A DNA stretch of 64,000 nt from Nitratireductor soli. GTDB taxonomy: Bacteria; Pseudomonadota; Alphaproteobacteria; Rhizobiales; Rhizobiaceae. The notes beneath the pieces are model-generated. The model saw only the letters and a program-made list of their open reading frames with translations, had not been told where the DNA came from and made no database searches. A program made the translations under genes and the position numbers. Below are positions 43,484 to 51,408 of the stretch, piece after piece. The stretch covers positions 1 to 64,000 of the forward strand of contig NZ_LFVY01000014.1 of assembly GCF_001050155.1 (NCBI RefSeq), in the 5' to 3' direction. The first letter of the stretch is position 1. Every line of letters starts with the position of its first letter.

Positions 43484-44682
43484 CAAGGCGATTGATGCGC
43501 CGGCAGGTACAGGTTGATGCAGGTGCCCTTTCCAGGTGCGCTCACAATGCCGAGCCGCCCGCCCACCTGCCGCACGAAGCCATCGACCATCGGCAGTCCA
43601 AGCCCGCTGCCCTGCCCCGGCGGCTTGGTTGAAAACAAGGGCTGAAGCGCGCGCCGGCGCACCGCCAGCGGCATGCCCTGGCCCGTGTCGGTGACCGACA
43701 GGAGCACGTAGCGGCCGGGCAGCAGCCCGGAGGCGACGCGCGCATCCTCCGGCTTGACGGTCAGGTTGCGCGCGTCGAAATGCAGGCTGCCGCCATCAGG
43801 CATCGCGTCACGCGCGTTGAGCGCCAGATTGAGCAGGCTTGTCTCCAACTGACCGCTTGGCAGCTGCACGGGGTGCAGATCCCCGGCGACGGTGAGCGAG
43901 ATCGACACGGCGTCATCGAGCGTTCGGCCCAGCATGCGCATCAGCGGCGGCAATTCGACGGCAAGGGAAACGACCGTCATGTCCTCAAGGCGCTGGCTGC
44001 CGAAATTGAGCAGGCGCGTGGTGAGGTCGGAACCGGATTTCGTCGCGTCGAGCGCGTCGGCGACCAGTTCGGCCAGCTCCGGCCGGTCGGCAAGCCGCTC
44101 TTCCAACCAGCGCAGATTGCTCAGCAGCACAGCCAGAACATTGTTGAAATCATGGGCGATGCCGCTGGTCAGTTGCCCCATCGCCTCCATGCGCTGCTTC
44201 TGCCCCAGGCGCTCGGCGGCGAGGCGTTTTTCCTCCAGCAGGCGAATCCGCTCGAAGCAGCGGCTCAGCGTGGCCAGCAGGTCCTCGCTGTGAAACGGCT
44301 TGCACAGATAATCATAGGCGCCGGCCTGCAATGCCTCCACCGCCGTGTCGATGGAAGCGTAGGCCGTCACCATGACGCAGACGAGGTCCGGATTGTGCTG
44401 GCGGAAATCGCGCACCAGATCGACCCCGCTGCCGGTGCCGAGGCGCACATCGACCAGGGCGACGGCGAGGCGCTGGCGCTCAAGCTCTGCCAGCGCCTGC
44501 TGCGGGTCGTGCGCCACGCGGACACCGTACCCTTCGAGCCTCAGCAGGCCGGCAAGGCTGGCGGCGAAATCCACATCGTCATCGACGATCAGGACGCTTT
44601 TCTCCTCGGCCTCGCCAGCCACTTCGGGCAGTGGGCCCTCGCCGATCACGTCGGCGGGCAGGTCATTGTCATCGCTGATCAT
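43480..44682 (-). CDS. Receiver-first histidine kinase (REC-HisKA-HATPase)
   Basis: 400 residues. An N-terminal receiver (about 28-145) has phosphoacceptor Asp78 and Lys128. A HisKA region follows with His177 in GIAHDFNN, then an ATPase domain with NLALNARDAMPDGG, VTDTGQGMP and GSGLGLPMV. No membrane segment is present, so it is cytoplasmic and probably receives phosphate or a signal from the transporter-kinase, whose gene it overlaps by four bases (ATGA). The two could form a phosphorelay ending at the OmpR regulator. Confidence 0.9.
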   Translation of the reverse strand: MISDDNDLPADVIGEGPLPEVAGEAEEKSVLIVDDDVDFAASLAGLLRLEGYGVRVAHDPQQALAELERQRLAVALVDVRLGTGSGVDLVRDFRQHNPDLVCVMVTAYASIDTAVEALQAGAYDYLCKPFHSEDLLATLSRCFERIRLLEEKRLAAERLGQKQRMEAMGQLTSGIAHDFNNVLAVLLSNLRWLEERLADRPELAELVADALDATKSGSDLTTRLLNFGSQRLEDMTVVSLAVELPPLMRMLGRTLDDAVSISLTVAGDLHPVQLPSGQLETSLLNLALNARDAMPDGGSLHFDARNLTVKPEDARVASGLLPGRYVLLSVTDTGQGMPLAVRRRALQPLFSTKPPGQGSGLGLPMVDGFVRQVGGRLGIVSAPGKGTCINLYLPAHQSPC

Positions 44683-47312
44683 GCCGGCCTCGCAACCGCG
44701 CAGGGCAGGACGAGCGTGATTGTCGTTCCCACGCCCGCCTGGCTTTCGATGAGGACATCGCCGCCATGCTGTTCGAGGATGCGCTTGACGAGCGGCATGC
44801 CGAGGCCGACGCCGAACGCCTTGGTGCTGAACAGCGGCTCGAATACACGTCTCGCCACATCGCGCGTCATGCCGGCGCCATTGTCGACCACCGACAGGAA
44901 CACCCGGTCGCGCCGGCGCTCCGTTGTCACCGCGATGCGGGCCTCCACCTCGCCGCCTTCACAGGCCTGGACCGCGTTGGCCAACACATTGGAGAAGGCC
45001 TGCCGAAGGCGCTCGCTATCGGCCAGCACATCGCAACCGGCCTTCAGATCGAGCGTCACCAGCCGGGCCGTCGCCTTGTCCTGCTCGCTCATCTGCTGCT
45101 CGACCCAGCGGTCGATGGCGACCGGGGCGAAGACCAGCGAATGCTTGCGCGAGAAATCCAGAAGGTCCTCGATGATGCGCACGCAGCGCCAGGCGTTGCG
45201 CTGCAATCGCTGCAACTCGCCCATCGCCGGTTCGCCGGCATCCTTCAGCGAGCGGCGCAGGATGTCGGCCGAGGTGACCAGCGTGCCAAGCGGATTGCGC
45301 AATTCGTGGCTGACCGTCGCGGTGATCTGGCCGATGGCGGCCAGGCGCTCATTGCTGGCCAGTTCCTGCTGCGCCTGGCGCAGCTTCTCCAGCGAGGCAA
45401 CGAGATCGCGCTCGGCGAGTTCCCGGCTTTCATGCGACAGGACGATCCACCAGGCGCCAACCGCCAGCAAAGGCAGCAACGCCAGGAAAACGCGCAGCAG
45501 CAAGGAGCCGCTGTCGAGATGCGGCTGCAGCGAAGACGGTTCGATCAGCCGGAAGGTGAGCAGGAACACCGCCGCCGTGATGACCGCCAGCGAAAACAGG
45601 ACACCGCCGACCTTCAGAAGACGCTGCCCCATATGCGGGGCGATCTTGCTGCGCAGCGTGCGGCCGAAATAGCGCGAGCGCGAGGTTTCAAGCATCGTGC
45701 CCGAGGATTTGCAGACGTCATGGCAGTGGGAATCGAGACTGCAGCATAAAGAGCAGATCGGCCGCTCATAGAAGGTGCAGTGGACCATGTCGGGTCGTTC
45801 ATAATCGAGACCGCAGATCTCGCAACGGATGGTCGCCTTCTGCGAACCGGCGAGCGGCTCGCGGGGCCGGGCCAGATAGTATCGGCCCTTGGTGGCGACG
45901 CCGATCGCGACGGCGCTGACGAGTGCGGTGAGAAAAGCGATCGGCGCCGAATAGGCCTGCGCCAGGGCGCCTAAACTGCCGGTAAAGCAGATGATGCCGA
46001 ACAGCGAGGCGAGCGCCATCGAACCGCACCCGACCGGATTGAAATCGTGCAGGTAGGCGCGCTTGAACTCGGTGAAAGGCGGGCTGACGCCCATCGGCTT
46101 GAGGATCGCCAGGTCGGCGAAGATGGAGCCGATCCAGGCAGCGGCGATGACCGAATAGACCGCCAGCACCAGTTCCAGCGTCTGGAAGATGCCGAGCAGC
46201 ATCAACAGCAGCGAAATCAGGATATTGAAGATGAGCCAGACGACACGGCCTGGATGATAGTGGGTGACGCGCGAGAAGAAATTCGACCAGGCGAGCGACC
46301 CGGCATAGGCGTTGGTGACGTTGATCTTGACCTGCGAGATCAGCACGAAGATCGCCGCCAGCGCCAGAACCGTGCGCGGGTCGGCGCTGACATACTCATA
46401 GGCCTTGATGTACATGTGGATCGGCTCGAGCGCTGTCGAGCGTGACAGGCCGGCCGAGACCGCGAGCACGGCAAGCAGGCTGCCGCACAGGATCTTGAAA
46501 CCGCCAACAATGATCCAGCCCGGCCCCGCGGCGATCACCGCCGCCCACCAGCGCAGGCGGTTCTCGCGCGTCTTGTCCGGCAGGAAGCGCAGGTAATCGA
46601 CCTGTTCGCCGATCTGGATCGACAGGGCGAACAGCACGCCGAGGGCCGAGCCGAGAGCGAGCACGTCGAAGCCGCGGCCATTCGCTTCGCTGCCGGCGAA
46701 CTCCACCCATTGATGCAGCGTGTCGGGATGGCCGATGGCGATGTAGGCGAACGGCGCCAGAAGCATGGCGATCCAGATCGGCTGGGTCAGCATCTGCAGC
46801 TTGCTGATCATGGTTATGCCCATCACGGTGATCGGGATGATGACAAGCGACGAGATGATATAGCCGAGCACCAGCGGCACGTCGGCGAACAGTTTTAGCG
46901 CCTGGGCCATGATGGCCCCTTCGAGCGCGAAGAAGATGAAGGTGAAGGTGGCGTAGATCAGCGAGGTGATCGTCGAGCCGATATAGCCGAACCCCGCGCC
47001 GCGCGTCAAAAGGTCCATGTCGATATTGTAGCGGCTGGAATAGTAGGCGATCGGCAAATTGGTCACGAAGACGAACAGGCACGTGATCAAGACCGCCGGA
47101 AAGGCATTGGCGAAGCCGTAGCTGAGCGTGATGGCCCCGCCGATGGCCTCGAGTGCCAGGAACGAGATGCCGCCGAGCGCCGTGTTGGCGATAACGAAGG
47201 GCGACCAGCGCCGGAACGAGCGCGCCGCGTAGCGCAGCGAATAGTCCTCCAGCGTCTCGTTGGCGATCCAGGAATGATAGGACCGCAAGGCCGGCGATTG
47301 AGGCGTTTCCAC
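44679..47312 (-). CDS. NCS1-type permease fused to cysteine-rich module and histidine kinase
   Basis: 877 residues in three parts. About 1-480 is a complete NCS1/cytosine-permease-like transporter with about 12 helices (start ANTALGGISFLALEAIGGAI, later QIGEQVDYLRFLPD). About 492-537 holds eight cysteines and three histidines (CEICG, HCTF, CSLCC, HCHDVC), a probable double zinc site. Two further helices (about 562-587 and 607-630) and a coiled coil lead to a kinase core with His669 in TVSHELRNPLG and ATPase motifs NVLANAVQA, DNGAGM and GVGLGMPLV. The transporter part may act as sensor, as in CbrA-like kinases, or both move and sense a nucleobase, hydantoin, urea or amide. Start is GTG at 47312 with no good ribosome site. 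Confidence 0.92.
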   Translation of the reverse strand: METPQSPALRSYHSWIANETLEDYSLRYAARSFRRWSPFVIANTALGGISFLALEAIGGAITLSYGFANAFPAVLITCLFVFVTNLPIAYYSSRYNIDMDLLTRGAGFGYIGSTITSLIYATFTFIFFALEGAIMAQALKLFADVPLVLGYIISSLVIIPITVMGITMISKLQMLTQPIWIAMLLAPFAYIAIGHPDTLHQWVEFAGSEANGRGFDVLALGSALGVLFALSIQIGEQVDYLRFLPDKTRENRLRWWAAVIAAGPGWIIVGGFKILCGSLLAVLAVSAGLSRSTALEPIHMYIKAYEYVSADPRTVLALAAIFVLISQVKINVTNAYAGSLAWSNFFSRVTHYHPGRVVWLIFNILISLLLMLLGIFQTLELVLAVYSVIAAAWIGSIFADLAILKPMGVSPPFTEFKRAYLHDFNPVGCGSMALASLFGIICFTGSLGALAQAYSAPIAFLTALVSAVAIGVATKGRYYLARPREPLAGSQKATIRCEICGLDYERPDMVHCTFYERPICSLCCSLDSHCHDVCKSSGTMLETSRSRYFGRTLRSKIAPHMGQRLLKVGGVLFSLAVITAAVFLLTFRLIEPSSLQPHLDSGSLLLRVFLALLPLLAVGAWWIVLSHESRELAERDLVASLEKLRQAQQELASNERLAAIGQITATVSHELRNPLGTLVTSADILRRSLKDAGEPAMGELQRLQRNAWRCVRIIEDLLDFSRKHSLVFAPVAIDRWVEQQMSEQDKATARLVTLDLKAGCDVLADSERLRQAFSNVLANAVQACEGGEVEARIAVTTERRRDRVFLSVVDNGAGMTRDVARRVFEPLFSTKAFGVGLGMPLVKRILEQHGGDVLIESQAGVGTTITLVLPCAVARPA

Positions 47313-47710
47313 TAGTGCAACGCTTTAACTGAAATGAAGGCTTCGCATTCATTTCGATTGAAGCAAAGTTGCCCTGGATCCGATAATTCAGTGGCCTGCT
47401 CATCCCAGTCCAAACCTGTCGGTTTGGCTGGGGCAGGACACCAGGCGGCGCTCCATAACGGAGCACCGGCTCCCGGCAAAGCGAGGGCTGCGCGCATTCT
47501 CACCTGATCCTCCCGAATTCCCATCAAATGATCACACAAAGCCGGCGAGGACACCAGCCTTCCGGTCCACGCCGAGCCACCTCGGCGCGGCGCTTGGCCG
47601 GGTGCCACAATGGCGGCTCCGGACCTGCGCCTATCGTTTCGCCGCGCGGCCCGCTATGGGTAGCACCGGATTTGCGCCCGGCGGCGCAGGAATATTTTAC
47701 GAGAGGGATC
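47313..47710. promoter_or_regulatory. Divergent intergenic region with a long hairpin
   Basis: 398 bases without a gene. At 47404-47432 lies CCCAG-T-CCAAACC-TGTC-GGTTTGG-CTGGG, a 12-pair stem with one bulge, 92 bases before the transporter-kinase start. It may be a leader structure of that gene. An inverted GAAATGAA/TTCATTTC pair lies near 47330-47360. No promoter boxes are clear. Confidence 0.45.
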
Positions 47711-48811
47711 ATGACCGAGGGGTCTGACATCATCGTCATCGGCGGCGGCATTGCCGGCATCAGCGCGGCGGGGCGCATGGCCGCCGATGCACGGGTCACC
47801 GTTCTCGAGGCGGAGGAGGCGATCGGCTATCACGCGACGGGGCGTTCGGCGGCGATCTACATCCGCAACTACGGCAACGCCACGCTGCGCGCGCTGAACG
47901 CCGCGTCCGAACCCGTCTTCAGGGAACCGGATGGCATCACCGACACCAGCCTGCTGACGCCGCGCGGGCTGCTTTATCTGGCGTTGCCCGATGACGTCGC
48001 GGCGATCGACAGGATGATGGAAGGCTCGACCGGCATGGAGCGGGTCGATGCCGACGCAGCGGTGCGGATGGTGCCGATCCTGCGGCGCGAGGCGATCGCG
48101 GCAGCGGCAATCGAACCGGGCGCCCAGGACATCGATGTCGACCGCCTGCTGCAGGGTTTTGCGAAGATGCTGCGCCATCGCGGCGGGCGCATCGTCACCC
48201 AGGCGCGGGCCAACCGGATTTCCCGCGAGCGCGGCCACTGGCGCGTCGAGACGCCGCAAGGCGCGTTCGAGGCGCCCGTGATCGTCAACGCTGGCGGCGC
48301 ATGGGCCGACGCCGTTGCGCGGATGGCCGGCGTGCAGCCGCTCGGCCTGACGCCGATGCGGCGCTCGGCGGTGATCCTGCCGGCGCCGGACGGGCACGAC
48401 GTGTCCTCCTGGCCGCTGTTCGCCTGCGCGGGTGAAGGCTGGTACGCCAAGCCTGAAGCCGGCAAACTGATGATTTCGCCAGCCGACGAAGACCCTTCCG
48501 AGCCGTTCGACGCCTGGCCTGACGACATGGTGCTGGCCGAGGGGCTGCACCGTTTCGAACAGGCGGTGACAACGCCCGTCACGCGCATCGAGCGAAGCTG
48601 GGCCGGTTTGCGCAGCTTCTTCCCCGACAGAACCCCCGCCGTCGGGTTCGCCCCCGACGCCGAGGGATTTTTCTGGCTTGCCGGACAAGGCGGCTATGGT
48701 GTTCAGACGTCTCCGGCGTTATCCGCATTGGCGGCAGACCTTTGCGCTGGCCGTTCTTCCCCGCTTGGGGACCCGGTCGTGCAGGCGCTCGCGCCGCAAC
48801 GCCTAATTTAG
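47711..48811 (+). CDS. FAD-dependent amine/D-amino-acid oxidoreductase (DAO family)
   Basis: 366 residues from an ATG at 47711 after GAGAGGG. The FAD-binding motif IIVIGGGIAGISAAGRMA is at 7-24, and HATGRSAA near 44-51 is typical of the DAO family. A second dinucleotide-region strand is VIVNAGGAWADAVA near 194, and the C-terminal FAD loop is FFWLAGQGGYGVQTSPA near 319. It should oxidise an amine or D-amino acid to an imine. The RidA gene 18 bases downstream would hydrolyse that reactive imine. Confidence 0.88.
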   Translation: MTEGSDIIVIGGGIAGISAAGRMAADARVTVLEAEEAIGYHATGRSAAIYIRNYGNATLRALNAASEPVFREPDGITDTSLLTPRGLLYLALPDDVAAIDRMMEGSTGMERVDADAAVRMVPILRREAIAAAAIEPGAQDIDVDRLLQGFAKMLRHRGGRIVTQARANRISRERGHWRVETPQGAFEAPVIVNAGGAWADAVARMAGVQPLGLTPMRRSAVILPAPDGHDVSSWPLFACAGEGWYAKPEAGKLMISPADEDPSEPFDAWPDDMVLAEGLHRFEQAVTTPVTRIERSWAGLRSFFPDRTPAVGFAPDAEGFFWLAGQGGYGVQTSPALSALAADLCAGRSSPLGDPVVQALAPQRLI

Positions 48812-48829
48812 AACCGAAGAGGAAAATCC

Positions 48830-49186
48830 ATGTCCGACATCACCCGCATCGATCCCGGCGCACGCATGAGCCAGGCCGTCGTCCACAACGGCACCATCTG
48901 GCTGGCCGGTCAGGTCGCGTTGCCCGGCAAGAGCGTGACCGAGCAGACCCAGGCGGTGCTGGCGCAGATCGACGCGCTGCTGGAGAAATGCGGCTCCGAC
49001 AAGTCGCGCATCCTGCAGGCCGTGATCTGGCTGGCCTCGATGGACGATTTCGCCGAGATGAACGCCGTTTGGGACGGCTGGGTCTCCGCCGGCAACGCGC
49101 CGGCCCGCGCGACGGGCGAAGCGCGTCTCGCCACGCCGGACTACAAGGTCGAGATCATCGTCACTGCCGCGCAAGGCGCTGTCTGA
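48830..49186 (+). CDS. RidA-family enamine/imine deaminase
   Basis: 118 residues with the RidA core: MSQAVVHNGTIWLAGQVA near 12-29, then ARATGEARLATPDYKVEIIVTAA at the end, where the arginine that binds the carboxylate would lie. It hydrolyses reactive enamines and imines in the cytoplasm. The 18-base spacing to the FAD oxidase indicates a shared transcript. Confidence 0.9.
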   Translation: MSDITRIDPGARMSQAVVHNGTIWLAGQVALPGKSVTEQTQAVLAQIDALLEKCGSDKSRILQAVIWLASMDDFAEMNAVWDGWVSAGNAPARATGEARLATPDYKVEIIVTAAQGAV

Positions 49187-49193
49187 CGCATTT

Positions 49194-49218
49194 GGGGCCC
49201 GCACGTTTCGCGGGCCCC
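49194..49218 (+). terminator. GC stem-loop after the RidA gene
   Basis: GGGGCCCGC (49194-49202) pairs perfectly with GCGGGCCCC (49210-49218) around a seven-base loop, eight bases after the RidA stop. There is no T-run, so it may depend on Rho or be an mRNA end structure. Confidence 0.55.
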
Positions 49219-49225
49219 GTCGCCC

Positions 49226-49324
49226 AGACCAGATCATCGTTTCACAGAAACGCTGCCCCGTTCTATCTCTTTGTTTTTCTGCATTTGTGCGAACGTCAGA
49301 TGATTCCATCTGACTGCAAAATGC
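49226..49324 (+). repeat. Dispersed stem-loop repeat, family A, copy 3
   Basis: It matches copy 2 (9333-9432) over its full length, but the left arm of the long inverted repeat has decayed. Its second stem is perfect: GTCAGATG/CATCTGAC. One pair has changed on both sides relative to copies 1 and 2 (G-C to A-T), a compensatory change. Confidence 0.75.
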
Positions 49325-49331
49325 ACTTGCC

Positions 49332-49793
49332 TCAGATAGGCAGGGGCCGCCGCTCGGCGATCGCCTCCATGGCGAAATAGGACGTGACCGATTCCAGCTC
49401 CACCTTCTGAATCAGCCGCTGATAGACGGAATCGTAGCTCGCCATGTCCGTCGTGACGATGCGCAGCATGTAGTCGTACTCGCCGCCGATGCGGAAGAAG
49501 TCGACGATCTCGGGAATACCGGCGACATGCTGCCTGAAAATCTGCAGCCAGTCCGCCGAATGATGCCGCGTCTTGACCAGGACGAAGACGACAAGACCCA
49601 ACCCCAGCTTGTCGCGATCGAGCAGCAGCGTGCGGCCACGAATGACGCCGCGCTCCTCCAGAACGCGCAGCCGACGCCAGCAGGCGTTTTGCGACAATCC
49701 CACCTTTTCCGCCAAATCCCGTTGCGACAGCCCCGCATCGCGCTGCAGCTCGCGCAGGATTTTTCTATCAAACTGATCTATTTTTTCGCTCAT
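49332..49793 (-). CDS. Lrp/AsnC-family transcriptional regulator
   Basis: 153 residues. The N-terminal helix-turn-helix carries LSQRDLAEKVGLSQNACWRRLRVLEERG (shown here as two parts of residues 22-50), and the RAM ligand domain spans about 65-150 with VDFFRIGGEYDYMLRIVTTD. Such regulators sense amino acids. It is divergent from the class-V PLP enzyme gene with 110 bases between, so that gene is its likely target. Confidence 0.92.
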   Translation of the reverse strand: MSEKIDQFDRKILRELQRDAGLSQRDLAEKVGLSQNACWRRLRVLEERGVIRGRTLLLDRDKLGLGLVVFVLVKTRHHSADWLQIFRQHVAGIPEIVDFFRIGGEYDYMLRIVTTDMASYDSVYQRLIQKVELESVTSYFAMEAIAERRPLPI

Positions 49794-49903
49794 AGGCGAT
49801 CATATGAACGAATTTTAATGGTGCATGCAATGATTTTAGTGAGAATGAACGCCTGATCCTGTGCGATCCTTTCGTTCCTGAATAGCGCAAACGGAACGAC
49901 GCC

Positions 49904-51361
49904 ATGAGCGGGACGGTTTTAAGGGACTTCATCGATGGCCTGCGGAGGGACGACCTGCCGGCCTTTCTGCGCGGCGGACTGATCGGCGAGAACGCCGTCA
50001 TCGACGGTCCCTGCGGGACCAAGCCGCTGATCTATGCCGACTATGTGGCGTCGGGCCGCGCTCTCGCTCAGGTGGAGGACTTCATCCGCGACCGGGTGCT
50101 GCCCTATTACGCCAACAGCCACACCGAGGCTTCCTATTGCGGCGCCTTCTCGACGCGGCTGCGCGAGGCGGCGCGGGCGGAAATCCACCGCATCGTCGGC
50201 GCCGACGATGCGACCAGCGTGGTGTTTGCCGGCTCGGGCGCGACGGCCGGCCTCAACAAGCTGGTCAGGCTGCTGCAGATCGCCGAGGCGGTCGCCAAGG
50301 GTCAACGCGTGGTGGTCTTCACCGGACCTTACGAGCATCACTCCAACATCCTGCCCTGGCGCGAAAGCGGCGCGGAGATCGTCAGCATCGCCGAGACCGA
50401 ATGCGGCGGACCCGACCTCGCCGCACTGGCCCAGGCGCTGGCGGCCCATGCCAATGCTACGCTGAAGATAGGCACCTTTTCGGCCGCCTCCAACGTGACC
50501 GGCATCGTCACCGACACGGATGCGGTGACGCGCGTGCTCAAGGCGCACGGCGCGCTGGCGATCTGGGATTACGCCGGCGGCGCACCCTATCTCGGCATCG
50601 ACATGCGCGCCGGCAGCGATTGCGCCAAGGATGCGGTGGTGCTGTCGCCGCACAAGTTTCCCGGCGGCCCCGGCGCCTCAGGCGTGCTGGTCCTGCGCAA
50701 TGCCATTGCCCGCACCAGCCTGCCGACCATGCCGGGCGGCGGCTCGGTCACCTTCGTCTCGCCCTGGGCGCATGACTATTCGAAGTCGCTTTGCGCGCGC
50801 GAGGAAGCGGGAACGCCGAACGTCGTCGGCGATATCCGCGCGGCCCTGGTCCTGCTGGTCAAGGAAGCGCTCGGACAGGACTTCATCGACCGGCGCAATG
50901 ACGCATTGCGCGACCGGGCGCTGGCTGTGTGGTCGCGCAATCCACGCCTGGAGCTGCTCGGCAATCCGCGTGCGCCGCGCCTGCCGATCTTCTCCTTCCG
51001 CATTCGCGGGGAAGACGGCGCGGCCATGCATCACCAGCTCTTCACGCGCATGCTGAGCGATCTGCACGGCATCCAGGCGCGCGGCGGCTGTGCCTGCGCC
51101 GGGCCATACGCGCACCTTCTGCTCGGCATCGACGAACCGCATTCGGCGGCGCTTCTCGAAAACATCCGCGCCGGCCGGGAAATGGAAAAGCCCGGCTGGG
51201 TGCGGCTCAATCTCAGCTATCTGATGACCGACGAGAAGGCGGACATGATCATCGGCACGGTCGATCGACTGGCGCAAGACGCGACGCAGCACGCCAGCGC
51301 CTACGATTTCGATCCCGCCACCGCGCGGTTCCGGCACAAGGGATTGGCGCTGGCAAGCTAG
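49904..51361 (+). CDS. Class-V PLP-dependent aminotransferase / cysteine-desulfurase-like enzyme
   Basis: 485 residues. The PLP lysine is in LSPHKFPGGPGASGVL near 247, the cofactor aspartate in AIWDYAGGAPYLGID near 222, and a GSGATAGLNKLV helix near 107 binds the phosphate. RGGCACAGPY near 391 resembles the loop that carries the active cysteine in desulfurases, but the enzyme is longer than SufS (about 410) and sits in an amino-acid locus. True desulfurase activity is therefore uncertain. The stop codon lies at the edge of a family C repeat. Confidence 0.82.
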   Translation: MSGTVLRDFIDGLRRDDLPAFLRGGLIGENAVIDGPCGTKPLIYADYVASGRALAQVEDFIRDRVLPYYANSHTEASYCGAFSTRLREAARAEIHRIVGADDATSVVFAGSGATAGLNKLVRLLQIAEAVAKGQRVVVFTGPYEHHSNILPWRESGAEIVSIAETECGGPDLAALAQALAAHANATLKIGTFSAASNVTGIVTDTDAVTRVLKAHGALAIWDYAGGAPYLGIDMRAGSDCAKDAVVLSPHKFPGGPGASGVLVLRNAIARTSLPTMPGGGSVTFVSPWAHDYSKSLCAREEAGTPNVVGDIRAALVLLVKEALGQDFIDRRNDALRDRALAVWSRNPRLELLGNPRAPRLPIFSFRIRGEDGAAMHHQLFTRMLSDLHGIQARGGCACAGPYAHLLLGIDEPHSAALLENIRAGREMEKPGWVRLNLSYLMTDEKADMIIGTVDRLAQDATQHASAYDFDPATARFRHKGLALAS

Positions 51362-51408
51362 TGGTCTGACCGAAACAGATGGTACCCATCTGTCAGGATC
51401 GCACCACT
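51360..51408. repeat. Palindromic intergenic repeat, family C, copy 2
   Basis: Reverse-oriented near-identical copy of 12053-12101. The inner stem CAGATGG/CCATCTG and outer arms AGTGGT/ACCACT are perfect here. It fills the whole gap between two converging genes and overlaps the stop codon at 51359-51361 and the end of the minus-strand gene at 51407. Confidence 0.75.

Noticed and set aside
43780-45672. A 630-codon open frame on the + strand
   Set aside because: Antisense to the two kinases, whose motifs are complete.
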